A stretch of DNA of 7,741 nucleotides, taken from an uncultured bacterium. GTDB lineage: Bacteria > Patescibacteriota > Minisyncoccia > Phycocordibacterales > UBA9973. Positions 1-5,962 of this stretch are shown here, in pieces. Position numbers and translations under genes: made by a program. Under the pieces are notes generated by a model. The model was not told where the DNA came from. It searched no databases and was given only the letters and a program-made list of their open reading frames with translations. Numbering within the stretch: the first letter of the stretch is position 1; each line of letters begins with the position of its first letter. The DNA lies in the NCBI GenBank assembly GCA_937895685.1, contig CALBMC010000009.1, positions 1 to 7,741 of the forward strand. Reading direction: 5' to 3'.

Positions 1-13
1 GCTCTTCCGATCT
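1..13. other. Residual Illumina sequencing adapter
   Basis: The first 13 bases, GCTCTTCCGATCT, are identical to the 3' end of the standard Illumina TruSeq-type adapter, the reverse complement of the AGATCGGAAGAGC read-through sequence. They sit exactly at the contig edge, which is where untrimmed adapter is expected. This is a technical artefact and not genomic DNA. Confidence 0.95.
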
Positions 14-323
14 CGTTTCAATAAAAATTATATTAAACTTAATTTATTTGACACGAATTTTTTTAATTAGAACTAATTAATTTTTTAAATTATTTAATAA
101 AGTATGTTAATAAAATGAAAAAGTTTAAAATTAATTAGGAATTATTGGTGGTTGTGGAATTGTAACATTTTATTTTTGAAAAAAGAAATTATTATTTAAT
201 AAATAAGTTAAAACTTATGAATGATGATTATGATGATTTCTAAGTATTTTTTGTAATTATAATGGGATTTTATAATAATTTAGTAAATTATGAATATTTT
301 TTTATTTTTTATTACAAACATAT
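14..323. other. AT-rich stretch without genes, possibly chimeric
   Basis: This 310-nt stretch is almost entirely A and T, far more so than the genes beside it, and stop codons close every frame quickly. I see no coding sequence, RNA gene or convincing terminator. It contains two small inverted repeats with an AA centre: TTAATTAG/CTAATTAA at 63-80 and ATAAGTT/AACTTAT at 203-218. It lies directly downstream of secD, where secF would normally follow, but nothing in it resembles secF. It could be a true AT-rich intergenic region. It could equally be unrelated sequence joined during library preparation or assembly, since it ends in adapter. Confidence 0.6.
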
Positions 324-1685
324 TTATTGATTATTAGAATTAGAAGTCTTTTTAAAAGAAAAGCCCGAACCAAAAAGAAACATTTTCTTTTCTCCGTCTG
401 GAGTTATAGCTCTCAACATTGCCTTAGTTACAAACACAGCTGTAAACAAAGAAACAGCTATTCCAAGACCCAATGTTAGTGCAAAACCTCTAATTATTGA
501 AGTTCCAAACCAGAACAAAATAAGAGAAGTGATTATTCCTGAGAAGTTGGAATCTCTAATAGAAGTCCACGCTCTTCCAAAACCAGAGTCAACTGCGTCT
601 TTTATATTTTTTCCTTTTCTTCTCTCCTCTTTTATTCTTTCAAAGATAAGAATATTTGCGTCCACGGCAATTCCAACCGATATTATAAATCCAGCAAGTC
701 CGGCAGCCGTTAGTGTGACTGGAATAAATTTGAATAAGAACAAAATTATAACCACATAGAAGGAAAGTGAGATTGAAGCGATAAGCCCAGGTAATCTGTA
801 CCAAATAAGCATAAATAATACCACCACCAAAAATCCAATTAATGAAGCCTTGAGTCCTGCATCAATCGCTTCTGCACCAAGAGAAGGTCCAACCAACTCT
901 GTTCCAATTAATTCAACAGGCAGAGGAAGGGCTCCGAAGTTTAGATTCTTAGTTAAAGTTTTTGCCTCTTCTGGCAAGAATGACCCACTAATGACAGCCT
1001 CCCCACCAGAGATAGTGTCTCTTATTATTGGCGCTGAGTTTAATTCTCCATCAAGGAAAATTGCCAAGGCTTCACCTGTGTGCAAAGAAGTTACTTCTTC
1101 AAAAATTTTTGAACCCTCTTCGTTGAAAGTCACAACAACGACAGGTTCTCCAGAATTTGGATCAAACTGAGTAGAAGCTCTCTTTAAATATTTTCCAGTC
1201 AAAACAGGCTCGTCGAAATAAGTAGCGATAAATTCATCTGAACCAGCCACATTCGGATCAAGAGTTGCATTCTCAGGTATTCCTGTTTCTTTAAATTCTT
1301 CTTTTAGGAGCCGGAATTCAAGAGAGGGAGTTTCTCCAATTGCCTTAATAGCAGAATCAATGTCCGTTACACCAGGAAGTTCAACCACGATTCTTTCTTC
1401 ACCAAAAACAGACTCATTCAAGACAACCGGTTCAGAAACACCAAAAAGATTAACTCTTCTTTCAATTACATCTCTTAAAACAGAAGCTGCATCCTTTACA
1501 TCAGCGTCAGACAAATTAGAAGTATCTGCTTTGTAGGTTAGAGAGGTTCCCCCTTTAAGATCTAATCCTAAACGGAAAGGCTTTCTAACCTCACCACTTC
1601 CATTTTGTGATGAGGAAAAAACGAATAAAAATGTTAGTAATAAACCAAGCAAAAAAACGACGATCCCAAAAATTCTTCTTTTCAT
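324..1685 (-). CDS. secD: Protein translocase subunit SecD
   Basis: SecD is an accessory subunit of the SecYEG export channel. With SecF it uses the proton gradient to pull secreted proteins across the membrane. The 453-residue protein has an N-terminal membrane segment (about 5-24), the GLDLKGG motif (40-46), a periplasmic-type domain with LPGV (103-106) and LNSAPII (215-221), and then GPSLG (266-270), which leads into five more membrane segments (about 278-425). The conserved VDANILIFERIKEE is at 341-354. At 453 residues it is shorter than E. coli SecD (about 615), as in Gram-positives and CPR bacteria. The ATG is supported by the usual positive MKRR start before the first membrane helix. 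It is the last gene of the cluster, 31 nt after uppP. A perfect TATAAT lies 10 nt upstream, and there is no ribosome binding site at normal distance. No secF is in the window. Identification is firm. Confidence 0.96.
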   Translation of the reverse strand: MKRRIFGIVVFLLGLLLTFLFVFSSSQNGSGEVRKPFRLGLDLKGGTSLTYKADTSNLSDADVKDAASVLRDVIERRVNLFGVSEPVVLNESVFGEERIVVELPGVTDIDSAIKAIGETPSLEFRLLKEEFKETGIPENATLDPNVAGSDEFIATYFDEPVLTGKYLKRASTQFDPNSGEPVVVVTFNEEGSKIFEEVTSLHTGEALAIFLDGELNSAPIIRDTISGGEAVISGSFLPEEAKTLTKNLNFGALPLPVELIGTELVGPSLGAEAIDAGLKASLIGFLVVVLFMLIWYRLPGLIASISLSFYVVIILFLFKFIPVTLTAAGLAGFIISVGIAVDANILIFERIKEERRKGKNIKDAVDSGFGRAWTSIRDSNFSGIITSLILFWFGTSIIRGFALTLGLGIAVSLFTAVFVTKAMLRAITPDGEKKMFLFGSGFSFKKTSNSNNQ

Positions 1686-1695
1686 ATAGACACTG

Positions 1696-1724
1696 ATTAT
1701 ATTCCTTTTTTAGCCTTTAGAAAA
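1696..1724 (-). promoter_or_regulatory. Possible promoter of secD, -10 box close to ATG
   Basis: On the minus strand a perfect TATAAT (1701-1696) stands 10 nt before the secD ATG. TTTTCT (1724-1719) lies 17 nt upstream of it as a poor -35 element. Transcription would begin only about 3-4 nt before the start codon and give an almost leaderless mRNA. The only AG-rich run (AGGA) lies before the -10 box, too far away to act as a Shine-Dalgarno sequence. In AT-rich DNA such a box can arise by chance. Confidence 0.35.
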
Positions 1725-2496
1725 TTGACAAGAGCAGGATAAGAAGTCCTAAAAATATACGATAAAAACCGAATATTTTGAAAGAATTATTTTTTACATA
1801 ACCCAAAAAAACCTTTAAAACAAAGAGCGAGACAAGAAAAGCAGATAAAAAGCCAACAGCTAAAAATAGAACATCCCCGCTTGTTATAACGGCAGAGGTC
1901 TTATAAAGATCGTACAAAGACGCCGCTCCGATTGTTGGAATAGATAAAACAAAAGAAAAGAAAACAATCCTCTCTCTTTTAAACCCCAAAGAAAGACCAG
2001 ATAAAACAGTCATAAGAGAACGAGAAGTTCCAGGAATAACTGCAAGGGCCTGAGCAAGTCCAATAATAAAAGCTTCTTTGTTGTTTGGAATTCTATCTTT
2101 TATTTTGGACTCATCAACTTCCCTACTTGCGTGGTATTTTTCAAAAATAAAAATTAAAACTCCTCCGACAACCAAAGCGAAACCCACAACAATCAAATTA
2201 CCAAATAAAAAATCTTTGATTATTTTATATAAAACGAAACCAATAATCATTGCAGGAATAAAACCAACAATTGCTGAAGAAATTATTTTCCTTTCTCTTA
2301 ATATGTCTTTCCAGTACAGGACAAGTATTGCGAGCACTGCTCCAAACTGAATAAAAACTTGAAAAAGTTTAATTGAATCTGTTTCCGGTATCTGAAAAAG
2401 CTGACTTAAAAAAATAAGGTGGCCAGTAGAAGAAACCGGAAAAAATTCAGTTAACCCCTCAACAACACCTAAAATTAAAGCTAAGAATATTGTCAT
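1717..2496 (-). CDS. uppP: Undecaprenyl-diphosphatase UppP (BacA family)
   Basis: This integral membrane enzyme removes one phosphate from undecaprenyl diphosphate to give undecaprenyl phosphate, the lipid carrier for peptidoglycan and other envelope polymers. Overexpression of the family gives bacitracin resistance. The 259-residue protein has both diagnostic motifs: EGLTEFFPVSSTGHLI at 13-28, with the catalytic-type Glu13, Glu17, Ser22 and His26, and PGTSRS at 155-160 with Arg159. Several hydrophobic helices cover the rest. Length is close to the E. coli protein (273). The ATG overlaps the stop of the upstream phosphatase gene by 4 nt (ATGA), indicating translational coupling. The region before it is A/T-rich with no Shine-Dalgarno sequence. 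The canonical position after SRS is usually Gly; here it is Leu. Its neighbours, rodA and a PAP2 phosphatase, support a role in recycling the lipid carrier. Confidence 0.96.
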   Translation of the reverse strand: MTIFLALILGVVEGLTEFFPVSSTGHLIFLSQLFQIPETDSIKLFQVFIQFGAVLAILVLYWKDILRERKIISSAIVGFIPAMIIGFVLYKIIKDFLFGNLIVVGFALVVGGVLIFIFEKYHASREVDESKIKDRIPNNKEAFIIGLAQALAVIPGTSRSLMTVLSGLSLGFKRERIVFFSFVLSIPTIGAASLYDLYKTSAVITSGDVLFLAVGFLSAFLVSLFVLKVFLGYVKNNSFKIFGFYRIFLGLLILLLSIF

Positions 2497-2969
2497 AATT
2501 TAAAAAATTTAATAAGAAACTTATAGATTATATATGAAATAAAGATTCCGAGAACCCCACCAACAAAACAATCATAAAAAGTATGAACTCCACTTAAAAC
2601 TCTAGCTGTGGCAATCGAGAAAGAAGCCAAGAAGAAAATAGGCCATATTCTTTTTTTCAAAAAAAATAAAGCACCTGAAATGGCGAAGAAAACACTGGCG
2701 TGAGAAGACGGGAAACTATAAGGGTCAAAAGGTAGAAATAATGGAGAAAAATCACTTCTAATAAAAGGCCTTTCTATCATAAATGATTCTTTTATAATCA
2801 TCGAAATAGCAAGTGTAACCAAGGCTGAAAAAAGACAAAATATAAAATCAGATAAAATAACTTTTTTCTCTTTTTTATAAATAAAAAGAAAAACAAAATA
2901 TAAAGACAAACCCAAAATTACTATTCTGTCTAAGGTTGTGGCAAAAAATATTATTAAATCCTTATCCAT
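2493..2969 (-). CDS. PAP2-family lipid phosphatase (possible BcrC-type)
   Basis: This small membrane phosphatase of the PAP2 superfamily is 158 residues long. All three signature motifs are present in order. K-x6-RP is at Lys60 to Pro68, PSSH at 87-90 carries the general acid/base His90, and R-x5-H-x3-D is at Arg123, His129 and Asp133. In the last motif the Ser usually found before Arg is Ala122. Hydrophobic stretches at about 13-31, 39-59, 91-104, 108-121 and 135-155 fit five or six membrane helices. The family removes phosphate from lipid phosphates. The position between rodA and uppP suggests undecaprenyl diphosphate as substrate, as for BcrC/YbjG, but phosphatidylglycerophosphate or other lipids are possible. 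It starts 8 nt after the rodA stop and overlaps the uppP start by 4 nt. Confidence 0.9.
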   Translation of the reverse strand: MDKDLIIFFATTLDRIVILGLSLYFVFLFIYKKEKKVILSDFIFCLFSALVTLAISMIIKESFMIERPFIRSDFSPLFLPFDPYSFPSSHASVFFAISGALFFLKKRIWPIFFLASFSIATARVLSGVHTFYDCFVGGVLGIFISYIIYKFLIKFFKL

Positions 2970-2976
2970 ATATAAA

Positions 2977-2982
2977 ATTATA
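2977..2982 (-). promoter_or_regulatory. Possible -10 box before the PAP2 gene
   Basis: A perfect TATAAT on the minus strand overlaps the rodA stop codon and ends 7 nt before the ATG of the PAP2 gene. I find no matching -35 element at 16-18 nt. If active, it would start transcription at or next to the ATG, giving a leaderless message internal to the cluster. It may be a chance match in AT-rich DNA. Confidence 0.25.
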
Positions 2983-4096
2983 GCCCAAGAAATTCATTTC
3001 TCATTTCGTCTCTGTGAGCTGAACGGATGTTTCTTCTTGCGCTCATTAAAACTCCTAATGCTAAAAACTCAGCTATTAAATGAGATCCTCCATAGCTCAT
3101 AAAAGGCAGAGTGATACCTGTAACAGGCAGAAGACCTATGTTCATACCAATATTGATAACAATATGACTCATGAACATCGTCGCCACTCCAAAAGCAAAC
3201 AAAACCTCAAAATTAGAAGCTCCGTAACGAGCAACTAACATAATTCTATAGATAATAATTCCATAAAAAATAAATAACAAAATAGAACCTACAAAACCCC
3301 ATTCCTCGGAAAAAGCAGCGAAAACAAAGTCCGTCTCATATTCTGGCAAATAATTAAGTCTTGATTGTGTTCCATAACCCAAACCTTTACCCAAAAAACC
3401 ACCACTTCCCACGGCAATCGTTGATTGATAGGCGTTGTATCCACTGTCTTGAAGGTCTGATAGCGGATTCAGAAAAGTAAGAATTCTATCTCTTTGATAT
3501 TCTTTAAATAAGAAAAGCCAAGAAATAGAAAACAAAATAACTGAAGTAAAAAAGAAGGCTAATAAATGCTTTTTAGATATCCCAGAAACAAGAGTCATCC
3601 CAATCCATATAAAAATAAGGATCATTGATGAACCGAAGTCTGGTTGTAATAAGACCAGAACAAAAGGAATTGTCATATAAACACCTGAAACAAATATATG
3701 TTTAAAGTTTGCAATCTCTACATGACGACGTGAAAAATATTTTGCCAAAATAAGAATAAGAACAACCTTCATCAAATCAACTGGCTGAAAAGAAAATCCT
3801 CCAAGATCAAACCAGCTCTGCGCTCCTTTAGCAACCTTTCCCACAACTAAAATAAGAAGAAGCAAAAAAAGCATTGCAAAATATAAGGCAATTATAACTT
3901 TTGATTTTCTTAAAAATTTGAAATCTATATTTGAAGCAGTAAAAAATATAACCAAAGAAACAATGATCCAAATTATCTGTCTTGAAAACAAAGATGAGTC
4001 TCCACTAAAAGAATACATTGTCACAAGCCCTGCTCCTAAAATAGGAAGCAGTGCTCCTAATAAATAAAAATCGATGTTCTTGAATAATTCCCGCAT
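2978..4096 (-). CDS. rodA: RodA-like SEDS peptidoglycan glycosyltransferase
   Basis: SEDS proteins polymerise lipid II into glycan strands. RodA does this for lateral wall growth, with a partner class B PBP that is not encoded here. The 372-residue protein has about ten membrane segments and the family motifs in order: KGAQSW (90-95), QPVDLMK (104-110), QPDFGSS (151-157), and the long extracytoplasmic loop with GYNAYQSTIAVGSGG (219-233) and GKGLGYGTQSRLNYLPE (236-252). The presumed catalytic Asp256 follows in ETDF, and SYGGSHL is at 334-340. The GTQSRLNYLPE loop is RodA-like rather than FtsW-like. The family usually has QPSEFxK where this protein has QPVDLMK, so an Asp replaces the Glu. The ATG comes 1 nt after the upstream stop (TAG-T-ATG) with no Shine-Dalgarno sequence, so reinitiation by terminating ribosomes is likely. 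RodA assignment over FtsW is probable, not certain. Confidence 0.92.
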   Translation of the reverse strand: MRELFKNIDFYLLGALLPILGAGLVTMYSFSGDSSLFSRQIIWIIVSLVIFFTASNIDFKFLRKSKVIIALYFAMLFLLLLILVVGKVAKGAQSWFDLGGFSFQPVDLMKVVLILILAKYFSRRHVEIANFKHIFVSGVYMTIPFVLVLLQPDFGSSMILIFIWIGMTLVSGISKKHLLAFFFTSVILFSISWLFLFKEYQRDRILTFLNPLSDLQDSGYNAYQSTIAVGSGGFLGKGLGYGTQSRLNYLPEYETDFVFAAFSEEWGFVGSILLFIFYGIIIYRIMLVARYGASNFEVLFAFGVATMFMSHIVINIGMNIGLLPVTGITLPFMSYGGSHLIAEFLALGVLMSARRNIRSAHRDEMRNEFLGL

Positions 4097-4097
4097 A

Positions 4098-4868
4098 CTA
4101 ACGAGGTAAAACCCTAGGAATTATATCTGCTCGAACAGGATCTCCGTCAAATGGTTCTAGCCAAGTAAAGAACACTTCTGCTGTAGCTTGTGGACCCATA
4201 GACTGAACAAAAGTTTCAGAAGAATGAATAGCACTTCCCTTCTCGTCATACAAAACAACAACAAAGGTTATGTCTTCTATTTCATTCAAAGAATTATTAG
4301 AAGCAGTTGCTCTAACTAAAGGAATATTGTTGTCAAAATCTATTTCTCTTTTTCCAATAACAATATTGTCCTTTGTTTCTTCTCGTGGAGATTTTTGCCA
4401 AGTAATACTAGGAGCAAAGGAGAAAGTAGTTCTTTCTATTTCTTGATTTCCAGTTTGAATAGTTGGTTCAAATATATAAGTAAAACCATTTTCTTCTAAA
4501 AACGTTGTTCCACTTCTTGAGCCAATATAGGCACCTCCCGATCCATAAAATTTAAACTCATAAGCTATGGCCTTAGAATAAGCACCAACGTTTTGATTTT
4601 CAACATAAGCAACGGAGTTCCATATACCGTCAGCAACCTTGAAAGATCTACTCCAAGAGACAACTGGTGGTATTAACAAATCAGTACAAAGCCTCTGACA
4701 AGATCCACCACAATCTACCCCTTCTTCATCTCCATTTTGCTTTTGATCAGAGCAAGTAGCCGGCTTGAAAACAGCAGGTAATAAAAAAAGTAATATTGAG
4801 GCCCCAATAATAAAACCTAAGAAAAAAATAAACTTTAGTTGTTTTCTGGCACCCCAAGATAATGACAT
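4098..4868 (-). CDS. Membrane-anchored Cys-motif protein of unknown function
   Basis: I do not recognise a function. The 256-residue protein has a short positively charged N-terminus, one membrane helix (about 11-31), then four cysteines (39, 53, 57, 61) in a compact C-x13-C-x3-C-x3-C block containing QNGDEEGVDCGGSC. This resembles the QNGDETGVDCGG-type motif seen repeatedly in surface proteins of CPR bacteria and Bacteroidetes, so an outside location with disulfides is likely. The rest (about 65-256) is rich in beta-strand-like segments. The last 70 residues, with ITFVVVLYDEKG, resemble an FxLYD/Ig-like fold, which is inference only. It is first in the cluster, downstream of the rRNA terminator and 1 nt before rodA, suggesting a role in the cell envelope. 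There is no Shine-Dalgarno sequence. The ATG is chosen because it directly precedes the charged anchor. Confidence 0.85.
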   Translation of the reverse strand: MSLSWGARKQLKFIFFLGFIIGASILLFLLPAVFKPATCSDQKQNGDEEGVDCGGSCQRLCTDLLIPPVVSWSRSFKVADGIWNSVAYVENQNVGAYSKAIAYEFKFYGSGGAYIGSRSGTTFLEENGFTYIFEPTIQTGNQEIERTTFSFAPSITWQKSPREETKDNIVIGKREIDFDNNIPLVRATASNNSLNEIEDITFVVVLYDEKGSAIHSSETFVQSMGPQATAEVFFTWLEPFDGDPVRADIIPRVLPR

Positions 4869-4876
4869 ATGCTAAT

Positions 4877-4912
4877 AGTATATAGTAATAAAGAAAAGAC
4901 GAATAGTGTCTA
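4877..4912 (-). promoter_or_regulatory. Possible promoter of the five-gene cluster
   Basis: Between the rRNA terminator and the first ATG, the minus strand has TAGACA (4912-4907, five of six matches to a -35 box). Two candidate -10 boxes follow: TATTAC (4890-4885) at 16 nt spacing, and TATACT (4882-4877), a better -10 but 24 nt from TAGACA. Either would start transcription within about 10 nt of the ATG at 4868, so the mRNA would have little or no leader. A promoter is expected here because the terminator isolates the cluster from the rRNA genes. Confidence 0.45.
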
Positions 4913-4928
4913 ATATTTATTTTTTATA

Positions 4929-4962
4929 GCAAAAAAAGCGAACTCACATTCGCTTTTTTTGC
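4929..4962 (-). terminator. rRNA operon terminator, hairpin with A and T runs
   Basis: A perfect 14-bp inverted repeat (arms 4929-4942 and 4949-4962) flanks a 6-nt loop. Its core is GCGAA/TTCGC, flanked by a run of seven A on one side and seven T on the other. Read on the minus strand it is a classical intrinsic terminator 20 nt after the end of the 5S gene. The symmetry would let it work in both directions. Confidence 0.9.
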
Positions 4963-4970
4963 TTTTGTAT

Positions 4971-5105
4971 TTCGGGAATTTTGTGTTGGCGACTAGCTAC
5001 TCTCCCTCTTGCGAAGTACCATCACCACTACTGCGCTTAACTTCTGTGTTCGGAATGAGAACAGGTGTACCCACAGCGTCAAATCACCAACACAAAACCC
5101 CCGAA
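4971..5105 (-). other. Pre-5S processing stalk
   Basis: The sequences just outside the 5S gene are complementary and extend its closing helix. TTTT at 4979-4982 pairs with AAAA at 5094-5097. After a 2x2 internal loop, TTCGGG at 4971-4976 pairs with CCCGAA at 5100-5105. The precursor would therefore present a helix of about 20 bp, a plausible substrate for RNase III- or RNase E/M5-type maturation. Which enzyme acts is not visible. Confidence 0.6.
4983..5093 (-). rRNA. rrf: 5S ribosomal RNA
   Basis: The minus strand shows a complete 5S rRNA of about 111 nt. The ends form a 10-bp helix I (GTGTTGGTGA with TCGCCAACAC, one G-U pair). The universally conserved loop segment CCGAACACAGAAGTTAAGC is present, followed by the helix IV/V region with GATGGTACTTCGC and GGGAGAGTAG. 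The gene follows the 23S gene after a spacer of about 40 nt with no tRNA in it. Exact mature ends are estimated from helix I. Confidence 0.95.
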
Positions 5106-5109
5106 AAAA

Positions 5110-5128
5110 CTTGTTCTTTTAGAACAAG
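5110..5128 (-). other. Hairpin in the 23S-5S spacer
   Basis: CTTGTTCT and AGAACAAG form a perfect 8-bp stem (5110-5117 with 5121-5128) around a TTT loop. It is the main element in the short spacer between 23S and 5S. It probably helps separate the two precursors during processing. No T run follows on the minus strand, so it is unlikely to be a terminator. Confidence 0.6.
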
Positions 5129-5436
5129 AAAATGATATACAAATTTCCTAATAGGAATCGAATATTAGTACGCCTCAGCTAAAGAGATTACTCTCATTAC
5201 ACTTAGCGCCTATCAACGTGATCATCTCTCACGATTCTTAACGATTCCTTATCTTGGAGCTGGCTTCCCACTTAGATGCTTTCAGTGGTTATCCATGCCC
5301 GACATAGCTACCCTGCGGTCCAGTTGGCACTAGAGCAGGTACACCAGAGGTCAGTTCACTTCGGTCCTCTCGTACTAGAAGCGACTCTCCTCAAGAATCA
5401 ACGAGTGCAGTAGATAGGAGACCAACCTGTCTTGCG

Positions 5437-5962
5437 CATCTTTTCACACATTACTGTATGGATTGGACTATAACTTATTCTGCGAAGCCTTTCGGCGAAG
5501 TAGAATCTCAACATTTAGTCTCTACGGGCATCATAGACTTTTCAAAGGAGAGGAGGTTACTAGCAGGACAGCAATATATACTGTCGTACACGTTTTCACC
5601 TCCTCAAAAAAATCTACAATTTCCCTCGGTGTTGTCCTTTTCACTTACTGAATGAAAGGATTTCACCGATATTAGTCCCGACGACACAAAGTGTGTCGGG
5701 ATTCCGATCCCTTTAGGCATCGGAATTGAGTTGATACATGCATATCACTATGCACGACCGCCGCAATTGGTTGGTTTCTATTCCCGACTCACCAGTCGGG
5801 ATTTCGATTCTTATTTTTAATTAAGATATCGAAACTTTATTTAGTCGACGAAAAGACTAAAACAGATTTTGTTCTGTAAATATTTTTTGAATGAAAAAAT
5901 ATTTGAAAAAATTTCCTCGGGACTCAGACGGTGCTTCAGCCAAGATAAATCTTAGCTTCAGC
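5437..5962 (-). ncRNA. ORF-less group I intron in 23S rRNA (site 2593)
   Basis: This self-splicing-type intron interrupts the helix 93 loop between U2593 and C2594, the site used by the chloroplast intron that encodes I-CreI. The guide sequence 5766-5756 (TTGCG then GCGGTC) fixes both ends. GCGGTC pairs with the exon end GACCGT as P1, with the hallmark U-G at the splice site. The adjacent TTGCG pairs with the 3' exon start CGCAA as P10. P2 follows (TGCATA-GTGA-TATGCA, 5754-5739). The R-like element GTAGAGACTAAATG (5525-5512) and S-like element AAGTTATAGTCC (5476-5465) give P7 as GACTA (5520-5516) with TAGTC (5470-5466). P8 is ATTCT/AGAAT (5506-5502 with 5481-5477) with an inner GCC-GAAA-GGC. 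P9 is CATACA-GTAA-TGTGTG (5460-5445). The last base is G, as required. P3 may be CAACA (5634-5630) or TCAAC (5734-5730) with GTTG at 5512-5509; P4-P6 are unresolved. The P1 loop holds about 195 nt of extra hairpins. No homing endonuclease gene is present. Confidence 0.9.
5762..5962 (-). repeat. Hairpin array inside the intron P1 loop
   Basis: Between the 5' splice site and the guide sequence the intron holds a chain of separate stem-loops. There is a 22-position hairpin that begins in the exon (5971-5924). Four more follow: 11 bp AAATATTTTTT/AAAAAATATTT (5904-5878), ACAGA/TCTGT (5877-5862), TTTAGTC/GACTAAA (5861-5840), and TTTCGAT-TCTTA with TAAGA-ATCGAAA (5834-5802, one bulged A). The last is the 8-bp TCCCGACT-GGTG-AGTCGGGA (5801-5782). 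P1 loops are usually much smaller. The array has no open frame and may be the scar of a lost insertion or a folding domain. Confidence 0.7.

Noticed and set aside
14..323. secF or a secF fragment downstream of secD
   Set aside because: All minus-strand frames are broken by stops and none shows SecF motifs; the region is nearly all A and T.
571..578. Second occurrence of the adapter-like GCTCTTCC
   Set aside because: The match stops after eight bases and lies in frame within conserved SecD codons, so it is coincidental.
529..2350. Plus-strand frames opposite secD and uppP (529-759, 850-1170, 2078-2350)
   Set aside because: They are shadows of well-supported minus-strand genes with family motifs.
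324..4868. Alternative genetic code with UGA as glycine (as in Gracilibacteria)
   Set aside because: No in-frame UGA is needed in any gene, and the PAP2 gene uses TGA as its stop at the expected family length.
5098..5133. tRNA gene in the 23S-5S spacer
   Set aside because: The spacer is too short and contains only a hairpin.
5458..5655. Plus-strand reading frame of 65 codons inside the 2593 intron
   Set aside because: It is antisense to the group I intron core (P4-P9 region), has no recognisable domain such as LAGLIDADG, and a second frame overlaps it. It is not a homing endonuclease.
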